DNA from: a bacterium HR27
Lineage (GTDB): Bacteria; Chloroflexota; Chloroflexia; Thermomicrobiales; Thermomicrobiaceae
DNA: 5,645 nucleotides
Direction: 5' to 3'
Assembly (NCBI GenBank): GCA_002898975.1
Contig: BEID01000117.1
Coordinates: 1-5,645 of the forward strand
The notes under the pieces were generated by a model. The model worked only from the letters and a program-made list of their open reading frames with translations. It had not been told where the DNA came from and did not search any database. The position numbers and the translations under genes are program-made. This document shows positions 1 to 5,645 of this stretch, in pieces (the stretch's first letter is position 1; the number at the start of each line of letters is the position of its first letter).

Positions 1-1760
1 CCGACTGGTCGCACCGAACTTTCCGCCGACCGCCGGAGGCCGACCCGATGCCCGATGCAGTCCATCACCGTTTCGAGTGTCGGGCGAGCGGACCAGGTCT
101 CGGCAGTTTCCGGGAGTCCTCCCGGTGGGGCCAGCTGGACTGTCGAGAGCCGGCCGGAGTCAGCGAGGAGAGGAAGCCGAAGTTCGAGCGCTGTGCCACC
201 GACGCGTACTCGCTGCTCGGTACGGTGCGGGGCTGGCCACAGCGTCGGAAAGTCAGCCCCGCTCAGAGAGAGACGGAGCCGATGTCCGGCCGGGACGCGG
301 TAGGCGCATGCCTTCAGGGGTACTTCGACTGTCACCCACTCGCCTGGTACCAGCGGATCGCAGCGATCGAGGCCGAAACGCCGTGTGAGGTTGAGGACGC
401 CGCGGGTGATGAGTGTGACCGCGCCGTCCGGCCACAGGTGACTTAGCCGGACACAGAGGAACGCGACGGGAGCCAGCGCGGTCGTGACCGCACGGAGAGT
501 CGGTGAACCGAGGATGGTAAGCGGCTCGGTCAACGGCTCGGAGTCGAACACGAGCGCGTAGAGGTCGTCGACTCGTTGGTCGTCAGCCAGCGAATCAGGG
601 GGCTCGGTCGGGCACCAGGTGGGACTCGCCAACCCGACGCGGACATCGTTGCCGAACGTGAATTCTGCTCCCTCTGGCTGGGCTGCCGGAGCGAGCGTGC
701 GGCTACTGGTCCCGTACCACGTGTGCACTCGGATACCGGGTGGAGGCCAGCGATCCGTCGCGAGCCACTGTCCCGGAATGCTGATCGGGAAGCGGTCGGG
801 ACGGTAGGCATCCTGCACGAAGAAACGGACCAGAGGCGCATCGTCGGTCGGTTCGAGGGTGAGCCAGCGCTGCCACCAGGTGACGAGTTCGTGCAGGAAG
901 TCGATGCGCGGACCCACCGGGCTCGCGTCGGGTCGCTGGTGCGTCCAGGGGCCGATCAGCCCGCGGCGCGGAACGGAAAGGCGTTCAAGCATGCGCCACG
1001 CAGCGTCGGTGTACCCGTCGTGCCAGGCGCTGATAACGAAGACCGGGCAGGCGATCGCGTCGTAGTCGGCTGCGAGCGAGCCACGGAGCCAGTAGGTATC
1101 GCGGCGTTGATGGCGCAGCCATCGGAAGAGCCACGGTTCCTCTCTTTGGAGGCGCTGCCGCCAGGCACGCGCCCAGTCGAGCCCGGGAGTCTCCGGGTCC
1201 GGCGGCAGCGCGTTCATCGCGATCATCCAGAGGGGATAACTCAAGAGTTCGAGTGCTTGGAGACAGCCGCCCCAGTAATGCACATCGGTCACGTAGCGGT
1301 CGTCGCTGCCGGCATGGGCGATGACCGCTGCGAGCGGTGTCGGACGTCGCATCGCGATCTGGAGTGCATTGAACGCACCGTAGGAGGTGCCCCACAGGCC
1401 GATCCGACCGTTGCACCACGGTTGCCCTGTGAGCCAATGGAGTGCATCGATACCATCGGCGATTTCTGCCTCGCTGTACTCATCGGTGGCCAGGCCTTCC
1501 GAGGATCCGGTGCCACGTACGTCGAGCCGCACGGCTGCGATGCCGTGCTGTGCCAGCGCGACAGGAACGTTCCAGCGAGGAGCAGTCAGGTCGTCCTTCC
1601 GGTAGGGGAGATACTCGACGACGGTCGGCCACGGGCCGTCGTCACGATCGGGCAGGTACACATCGGCGCGGAGGGTCGTGCCGTCACGGGCGGGGATGGC
1701 GATGTGCCGGAGCAGCTGCACGCCAGGCCAGGGCGACAGCGCGGCCGTTCCGTGCGACAT
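1..1760 (-). CDS. CocE/NonD-family (X-Pro dipeptidyl-peptidase-like) serine hydrolase, C-terminus cut by the window edge
   Basis: Reading the minus strand from the ATG at 1760 gives 586 codons with no stop down to base 3, so the gene runs off the left edge. The N-terminus is an alpha/beta-hydrolase domain. DGTTLRADVYLP lies at residues 26-37, DVRGTGSS at 80-87 and the nucleophile elbow GTSYG at 124-128 (Ser126). The acid is in SAWHDGYTD (Asp248) and the base in GPWTH (His274). Tyr53 (LPYRKDD) sits where RhCocE has its oxyanion Tyr44. Residues about 160-225 are rich in Trp and Arg and look like the helical cap. From about 295 to 545 the sequence resembles the PepX_C jelly-roll domain. In this family such enzymes hydrolyse esters or amides (cocaine esterase, glutaryl-7-ACA acylase, alpha-amino acid ester hydrolase, X-Pro peptidases); the substrate here is unknown. 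No signal peptide is visible, so it is probably cytoplasmic. The ATG is one base after the flavoprotein stop, with GAGG six bases upstream. Family membership is secure; substrate is not. Confidence 0.9.
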   Translation of the reverse strand, partial: MSHGTAALSPWPGVQLLRHIAIPARDGTTLRADVYLPDRDDGPWPTVVEYLPYRKDDLTAPRWNVPVALAQHGIAAVRLDVRGTGSSEGLATDEYSEAEIADGIDALHWLTGQPWCNGRIGLWGTSYGAFNALQIAMRRPTPLAAVIAHAGSDDRYVTDVHYWGGCLQALELLSYPLWMIAMNALPPDPETPGLDWARAWRQRLQREEPWLFRWLRHQRRDTYWLRGSLAADYDAIACPVFVISAWHDGYTDAAWRMLERLSVPRRGLIGPWTHQRPDASPVGPRIDFLHELVTWWQRWLTLEPTDDAPLVRFFVQDAYRPDRFPISIPGQWLATDRWPPPGIRVHTWYGTSSRTLAPAAQPEGAEFTFGNDVRVGLASPTWCPTEPPDSLADDQRVDDLYALVFDSEPLTEPLTILGSPTLRAVTTALAPVAFLCVRLSHLWPDGAVTLITRGVLNLTRRFGLDRCDPLVPGEWVTVEVPLKACAYRVPAGHRLRLSLSGADFPTLWPAPHRTEQRVRVGGTALELRLPLLADSGRLSTVQLAPPGGLPETAETWSARPTLETVMDCIGHRVGLRRSAESSVRPV

Positions 1761-1761
1761 G

Positions 1762-3120
1762 TCACACCTCGCGTGCCAGCTTGCGCGCTGCGACGACGAC
1801 CGGGTCCCAGACGGGTGAAAATGGTGGCGCGTAGGCGAGATCGAGATAGATGAACTCCTCCAGCGTCATACCGGCGGTCAGGGCAGTCGCCACCGTGTCG
1901 ATCCGCTTTCCCGCGCCCGCTCCACCCACGATCTGGGCACCGAGGAGTTTGCCCGAACCGGCGTCGGCGACGATCTTGACGGTCATCCAGGTCGCACCGG
2001 GGAAGTATCCCGAACGTGTGGTGGAGCGAACGCTCCCGACGGCAACCTCGAATCCCGCCGCACGTGCCTCGCGCTCGCTGAGCCCGGTGCGGGCGATCTC
2101 GGTCTCGCCGAAGCGCGTGATCGCTGTGCCGACGATGCCGGGGAAGCGCGCCGGCCGCCCGGCGAGGTCGAGGCCGCAGATCCGACCTTGCTTGTTGGCT
2201 GTCGTGCCGAGCGGGAAGTAGACGGAACGCCCGAGAAGGCGATGGTAGGCGTCGGCGCAGTCGCCGGCTGCCCAGACACCGGGTACCGAGGTGCGACAGC
2301 GCTCGTCGACGTGGATCGCGTTGCGGTCGCCCAGTTCGATGCCAGCCTGGCCAGCCAGCTCGCTGTTCGGTTCGACGCCGATGCCGATGACCACGACGTC
2401 AGCCGGGACGCTCCCGTGCGGCGTGTCGACGGCGACGACCCGACCTCCTCGAGTTTGAAAACCTTCGACCGGGGTGCTGGTGCGGAGGTCGATGCCCGCG
2501 TCGCGCATGGCGCGTTCGACCAGCTCGGCCATGTCCGGATCGAGCAGCGTGAGCACCTGGGGTGCCGCCTCGAGGACGGTCGTGGGAAGCCCGCGCGTGA
2601 CGAAGGCTTCGGCGACCTCGATGCCGACGTACCCCGCACCGACGACGACCGCCTGGCGCGGGCGCTCGTTCTGGAGCCAGGCAGCCAGCGCGAGCGCGTC
2701 ATCGAGAGAGTGAAGCGTGAAGATACCGGCTGCTTCGCGCCCGGGAACCGCGAGCGTGCGAGGCCGCGCGCCCGTGGCCAGTACCAGGCGGTCGAACGGT
2801 TCGCGGTACTCGCGTCGGGCTTCGGCGTCCCAGACGATCACTTCGCGACGATCCAGGTCGATCCCGATGACTTCGCTCCGCAGCCGCAGGTCGATGCCGG
2901 CCCGGCGGTGCGCGTCCGGTGTGCGGGCGACCAGTTTACCGGGGTCATCGACCAGTCCAGCGACGAGATAGGGGAGTCCGCAGAGGGCGTACGAGGTGTG
3001 TGTTGTCCGTTCGAAAGCGACCACCTCGGCGTCGGGCCGCAGACGCCGGACCTGCGAGGCAGCGCTCATACCGGCGGCGTCGCCTCCCACGATGATGATG
3101 CGCTCTCGCTGCCTGCTCAT
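1762..3120 (-). CDS. CoA-disulfide reductase / NADH oxidase-like FAD-dependent pyridine nucleotide-disulfide oxidoreductase
   Basis: This is a 452-residue flavoprotein of the single-cysteine branch of the pyridine nucleotide-disulfide oxidoreductases (CoA-disulfide reductase, Nox, NADH-dependent polysulfide reductase). The FAD-binding motif IIIVGGDAAG is at residues 8-17, the redox cysteine Cys47 is in SYALCGLPY, and ATGARP is at 115-120. The NAD(P)H motif GAGYVGIEVAEA is at 161-172. Glu184 follows at the expected end of the second strand, which suggests NADH preference (inference). The second FAD motif VWAAGDCAD is at 282-290. The C-terminal dimerisation domain ends with AYAPPFSPVWDPV at 429-441, a hallmark of this branch. 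No rhodanese domain is fused, and the length is normal for a single-domain member. Family chemistry uses Cys47 to reduce CoA disulfide, oxygen, peroxide or polysulfide; which applies here cannot be read from sequence. The ATG at 3120 is preferred over a TTG at 3144 because AAGGAG sits six bases upstream and the extra eight residues would come from a spacer repeat. It is probably cytoplasmic and co-transcribed with rsmG. Confidence 0.92.
   Translation of the reverse strand: MSRQRERIIIVGGDAAGMSAASQVRRLRPDAEVVAFERTTHTSYALCGLPYLVAGLVDDPGKLVARTPDAHRRAGIDLRLRSEVIGIDLDRREVIVWDAEARREYREPFDRLVLATGARPRTLAVPGREAAGIFTLHSLDDALALAAWLQNERPRQAVVVGAGYVGIEVAEAFVTRGLPTTVLEAAPQVLTLLDPDMAELVERAMRDAGIDLRTSTPVEGFQTRGGRVVAVDTPHGSVPADVVVIGIGVEPNSELAGQAGIELGDRNAIHVDERCRTSVPGVWAAGDCADAYHRLLGRSVYFPLGTTANKQGRICGLDLAGRPARFPGIVGTAITRFGETEIARTGLSEREARAAGFEVAVGSVRSTTRSGYFPGATWMTVKIVADAGSGKLLGAQIVGGAGAGKRIDTVATALTAGMTLEEFIYLDLAYAPPFSPVWDPVVVAARKLAREV
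1767..1770 (-). promoter_or_regulatory. Shine-Dalgarno of the CocE-like hydrolase, inside the end of the flavoprotein gene
   Basis: On the minus strand GAGG is followed by six bases (TGTGAC) and then the ATG at 1760. The site lies in the last codons of the upstream gene, whose TGA (1764-1762) is one base from this ATG. This supports the chosen start and suggests coupled translation. The match is short, so it is moderately supported. Confidence 0.5.
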
Positions 3121-3126
3121 CGGGCA

Positions 3127-3132
3127 CTCCTT
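3127..3132 (-). promoter_or_regulatory. Strong Shine-Dalgarno that fixes the flavoprotein start
   Basis: The minus strand reads AAGGAG, then six bases (TGCCCG), then ATG at 3120-3118. This is the best ribosome binding site in the window. It decides between the ATG at 3120 and an upstream in-frame TTG at 3144 that has no comparable site. It gives the third gene its own translation initiation, unlike rsmG, which depends on overlap with dxs. Confidence 0.8.
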
Positions 3133-3158
3133 CGTTCTCTTCAACCGTTCTCTTCAAC
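3133..3158 (-). repeat. Perfect 13-bp tandem duplication across the rsmG stop and spacer
   Basis: The minus strand contains GTTGAAGAGAACG twice in direct succession (3158-3146 and 3145-3133) with no mismatch. The upstream copy carries the rsmG stop codon TGA (3156-3154). The downstream copy ends exactly where the AAGGAG of the flavoprotein gene begins. A replication-slippage duplication is the simplest origin. The 13-base unit is not a multiple of three, as expected for non-coding sequence, and it lengthens the spacer from 20 to 33 bases. No inverted repeat or terminator-like stem is seen. Confidence 0.9.
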
Positions 3159-3900
3159 GGAGCGGGTGCTTGCCCGGGATGCCTGGTCGTCGTGGGTACC
3201 GGTCGGGAACCGGCCGGACGAGTCGTACGACGACGATGGTGCCCGGTTCGCCGATGCGCTCTGCGAGCGGCAATGGTTCGACAGCGACCAGCTCGCCCCC
3301 GAGCAGCGTCAGCGCGCGCTCGCTCTCGGCCAGTTCGTGGTCGATCTCCTTCCCCTTCGGGAAGAGGGCCAGCCCGCCGGGGTGCAGAAACGGGAGCGTC
3401 AGTTCGAGCGCGGTCGCCAGGTGCGCCAGCGCACGTGCCGTGACTACATCGTACTGCCCGCGGTGTTCCGGGTGGTGGGCCAGCAGCTCGGCTCGTTCGT
3501 GGATCGGTATCGCGTGGCGCAGGCCGAGCTCCCGGACGACCGCTTCCAGGAAGCGAACCTTCTTGGCCGTCGCATCGAGCAGCGTGACATGCAGGGTGGG
3601 ACGGGCGATCGCGAGCGGGATGCCCGGAATGCCCGCTCCGCTGCCGACGTCGATGAGGCGACACGGTACAGTGCCCGTGCACGCCTGGTCGACCCACGGC
3701 AAGAGGAGCAGCGATTCGGCGAGGAGCCGGCGCTCGATCGCCGGCCAGTCGTCGAGCCCGGTCAGGTTGATCCGCCGGTTCCATTCGAGCAGGAGTTCCG
3801 CATAGCGACGGAACGCCTGCCCCTGCTCGGGTGTGAGCGGCGTGCCCAGTTTCGCCGCGACCTCAGGAACCAGCTTGAGTTCGACCGCCGAGTGACTCAC
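3154..3900 (-). CDS. rsmG: 16S rRNA (guanine527-N7)-methyltransferase RsmG (GidB)
   Basis: This 248-residue protein carries the full RsmG signature. [16 protein letters not shown] is at residues 33-48. The SAM-binding motif [16 protein letters not shown] is at 82-97 and the acidic strand [13 protein letters not shown] at 107-119. YDVVTARAL is at 150-158, [16 protein letters not shown] at 169-184, and the C-terminal tail [14 protein letters not shown] at 234-247. The family transfers a methyl group from SAM to N7 of G527 (E. coli numbering) in 16S rRNA; in other bacteria its loss gives low-level streptomycin resistance. The tail is typical of Gram-positive-type and Chloroflexota homologues and is absent from the shorter enterobacterial protein. 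It starts with GTG at 3900, overlapping the dxs TGA in the sequence GTGA. GGAG is only two bases upstream of this start, so translation is probably coupled to dxs. Length and motifs look intact. In many genomes gidB sits near gidA or parA; here it follows dxs. Confidence 0.95.
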   Translation of the reverse strand: MSHSAVELKLVPEVAAKLGTPLTPEQGQAFRRYAELLLEWNRRINLTGLDDWPAIERRLLAESLLLLPWVDQACTGTVPCRLIDVGSGAGIPGIPLAIARPTLHVTLLDATAKKVRFLEAVVRELGLRHAIPIHERAELLAHHPEHRGQYDVVTARALAHLATALELTLPFLHPGGLALFPKGKEIDHELAESERALTLLGGELVAVEPLPLAERIGEPGTIVVVRLVRPVPDRYPRRPGIPGKHPLR

Positions 3901-5645
3901 CGCTCCGTCGCCGGGCTCGTGACGCGTCCCTGTGCGGTCAGGAAGGCCAGGGTTCGCTGCGCGATCGATTCAGCATCGATACCGGCCTGTCGCCGCAGCG
4001 ACGCTTGTGACGCATGGTCGAAGAAGCGGTCCGGCAGGCCGATCCTGAGCACCGGTACGCGGAGATCGGCATCGTTGAGCGCCTCCAGCACAGCGCTGCC
4101 GAAACCGCCAGCGAGCTGGGCTTCTTCCACCGTGACCACGCAACCGCACTCGCGCGCAGCATCGAGGATGAGCGAGCGGTCGAGCGGCTTCACGAAACGT
4201 GCGTTGATGACGGTGGCTCGGATCCCGTGCTCGGCCAGGATGTCGGCGGCACGTTCGGCTGGGAGGACGGTCGCGCCCAGTGCTACGATCGCCACGTCCG
4301 GCCCCTCGCGGAGGAGCTCGCCGCGACCGATCGGCAGGACGCGAGGCTCGCCGAGGAGCGGAACGCCGACTCCGCTGCCGCGCGGGTAGCGCAGCGCGAT
4401 CGGGCCGTCCTCATAGGCGATCGCGGTCGCCAGCATGTGCCGCAACTCGTCTTCGTCCTTCGGCGCCATGAGAACCATATGCGGAATGCAGCGGAGATAG
4501 GCGACGTCGAAGACTCCGTGGTGTGTGCGGCCATCCTCGCCGACCAGCCCGGCCCGGTCCATGGCGAAGACGACCGGCAGCTTTTGGATACACACGTCGT
4601 GGATCACCTGGTCGTAGGCACGCTGGAGAAACGTCGAATAGATCGCGCAGACCGGTCGCAAGCCTTGCGTCGCCAGCCCGGCAGCGAAGGTCACGGCATG
4701 TTGCTCAGCGATGCCGACGTCGAAGAAGCGGTCCGGATACGCTGCCGCGAAGGGAAGGAGGCCGGTGCCGTCGGGCATGGCTGCCGTGATGGCGACGATC
4801 CGCGGGTCCTTGGCGGCGAGTTGGACCAGCGTTTCGCCGAAGACGTCCTGGTAGCGCGGTGGGCTCGGCGGTGCACCTGGCACCTTGACGGCCGCGCTAT
4901 GGTGCTTGAACGGATCGTGTTCGGCCGGCTGGTAGCCTTTGCCTTTTACCGTGAGGACATGGACGAAGACTGGCCCGGGTATCGTCTTGACCAGCTGGAA
5001 GGTCTCGATCAACTCGCGCAGGTTGTGGCCGTCGATCGGACCGATGTAGGTGAACCCGAGTTCCTCCCAGATCATTGTCCGGTAGACGACTTCCTTGAGC
5101 CCATCGAGGAAGCGATGGGAGAGTTCGACCAGCCGCTCACCCTGCGGCAGCCGGCGTAGGAGCCGCTCGACCTCGGCCTTGGCATGCCGATAGCGCGCAT
5201 CCGTCCTGATGCGCGTCAGATACTTGGCCAAGGCGCCGACATTGGGTGCGATCGACATCTCGTTGTCGTTGAGGACGACGATGAGCGGTACCTGGAGCGC
5301 TCCGGCATGGTTGAGCGCCTCGTAGGCCATGCCGCCGGTGAGTGCCCCGTCACCGATGACGGCGACTGTGTGGTATTGCTCGCCACGCAGCTTGCCGGCA
5401 ACGGCCATACCGAGCGCGGCTGAAATCGAGGTCGAGGCATGGCCAGCGCCGAACTGATCGTGCGGACTCTCCTCGCGCTGCAAGAAGCCGCTCAGACCGC
5501 CTTCCTGGCGTATCGTGTGGAAGCGGTCGCGACGACCGGTGACCAGCTTATGGGGATACGCCTGGTGGCCGACGTCCCAGACGATCTTGTCGTGCGGTGA
5601 ATCGAAGACGTAATAGAGCGCCAGGATCAGCTCGACCGTGCCCAG
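3897..5645 (-). CDS. dxs: 1-deoxy-D-xylulose-5-phosphate synthase, N-terminus cut by the window edge
   Basis: The frame is open from the right edge (first codon 5645-5643) to the TGA at 3899-3897, giving 582 residues. Comparison with remembered E. coli Dxs indicates that about 53 N-terminal residues are missing. The enzyme joins pyruvate and glyceraldehyde 3-phosphate, using thiamine diphosphate, to make DXP at the head of the MEP isoprenoid pathway; DXP also feeds thiamine and pyridoxal synthesis. In visible numbering, [11 protein letters not shown] is at 23-33, the TPP/Mg motif GDG at 98-100 with its partner LNDNEMSI at 125-132, and the catalytic Glu314 (E. coli E370) in IAEQHAVTF. Tyr336, Arg342, Arg364, Asp371, His375 and Arg422 match E. 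coli Y392, R398, R420, D427, H431 and R478. His249 matches H299. Catalytic H49 lies outside the window. Tyr11 replaces the usual His of the ALHYVF motif (E. coli H64). A TTG at 5483 is an internal Leu codon, not a start. This appears to be the first visible gene of the operon. Confidence 0.97.
   Translation of the reverse strand: MGTVELILALYYVFDSPHDKIVWDVGHQAYPHKLVTGRRDRFHTIRQEGGLSGFLQREESPHDQFGAGHASTSISAALGMAVAGKLRGEQYHTVAVIGDGALTGGMAYEALNHAGALQVPLIVVLNDNEMSIAPNVGALAKYLTRIRTDARYRHAKAEVERLLRRLPQGERLVELSHRFLDGLKEVVYRTMIWEELGFTYIGPIDGHNLRELIETFQLVKTIPGPVFVHVLTVKGKGYQPAEHDPFKHHSAAVKVPGAPPSPPRYQDVFGETLVQLAAKDPRIVAITAAMPDGTGLLPFAAAYPDRFFDVGIAEQHAVTFAAGLATQGLRPVCAIYSTFLQRAYDQVIHDVCIQKLPVVFAMDRAGLVGEDGRTHHGVFDVAYLRCIPHMVLMAPKDEDELRHMLATAIAYEDGPIALRYPRGSGVGVPLLGEPRVLPIGRGELLREGPDVAIVALGATVLPAERAADILAEHGIRATVINARFVKPLDRSLILDAARECGCVVTVEEAQLAGGFGSAVLEALNDADLRVPVLRIGLPDRFFDHASQASLRRQAGIDAESIAQRTLAFLTAQGRVTSPATER

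Noticed and set aside
48..446. Small plus-strand frames near the left edge
   Set aside because: They overlap the C-terminal domain of the hydrolase on the other strand, in several competing frames, and none shows a recognisable protein.
576..1853. 425-codon open frame on the plus strand
   Set aside because: It is antisense to the CocE-like hydrolase, whose catalytic motifs are clear, and it crosses into the end of the flavoprotein gene. It has no domain of its own that I recognise.
3121..3144. TTG at 3144 as start of the flavoprotein
   Set aside because: It would add eight residues encoded by the tandem repeat and ribosome binding site. The ATG at 3120 has AAGGAG at ideal spacing and begins just before the FAD motif, as in homologues.
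3121..3153. Terminator or hairpin in the only sizeable intergenic gap
   Set aside because: The gap holds a direct repeat, not an inverted repeat, and there is no T-run. It is better read as a spacer with a ribosome binding site.
2188..4389. Very long open frame on the plus strand (733 codons)
   Set aside because: It lies antisense across the flavoprotein, rsmG and dxs, which all show strong family motifs. Its translation is rich in Arg, Asp, Gln and Gly with no recognisable domain. Long antisense frames are expected opposite GC-rich genes.
4014..5159. 381-codon open frame on the plus strand
   Set aside because: It is antisense to dxs and its composition mirrors the dxs codons. It has no plausible ribosome binding site or known motif.
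5481..5483. TTG at 5483 as start of dxs
   Set aside because: The frame stays open to the right edge and encodes conserved DXS motifs there, including [11 protein letters not shown]. The codon is an internal Leu.

Overview
The window is GC-rich bacterial DNA carrying four tightly packed genes, all on the minus strand. It is read from right (5645) to left (1): dxs, then rsmG (gidB), then a CoA-disulfide-reductase-like flavoprotein, then a CocE/NonD-type (X-Pro dipeptidyl-peptidase-like) serine hydrolase. Almost every base is coding. The outer two genes are cut by the window: dxs lacks its N-terminus at the right edge, and the hydrolase lacks its C-terminus and stop at the left edge. No RNA gene, mobile element, CRISPR array, terminator or promoter could be supported.

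Layout by region: 5645-3897 is dxs, the first committed step of the MEP isoprenoid pathway. 3900-3154 is rsmG, a 16S rRNA m7G methyltransferase that starts with GTG and overlaps the dxs stop by 4 bases. 3153-3121 is a 33-base spacer holding most of a perfect 13-bp tandem duplication and a strong Shine-Dalgarno sequence. 3120-1762 is the FAD/NAD(P)H flavoprotein with a single redox cysteine in a CGLPY context. 1760-1 is the hydrolase, separated by one base, with a complete Ser-Asp-His triad. Overlap, short gaps and common orientation point to one transcription unit whose promoter lies beyond the right edge.

The genes do not form one obvious pathway. dxs and rsmG are housekeeping genes. The flavoprotein suggests low-molecular-weight thiol (CoA) or NADH/oxygen/sulfur redox balance. 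The hydrolase acts on an unknown ester or amide. Co-transcription may reflect genome compaction rather than shared function.

The organism is a high-GC bacterium using the MEP pathway. The RsmG C-terminal tail of the YPRRPG type and the long CocE/NonD hydrolase fit Chloroflexota (for example Thermomicrobia) or related high-GC lineages, but this is a weak inference. I see no clear sign of an undescribed system. The long open frames on the plus strand are antisense shadows of these genes.
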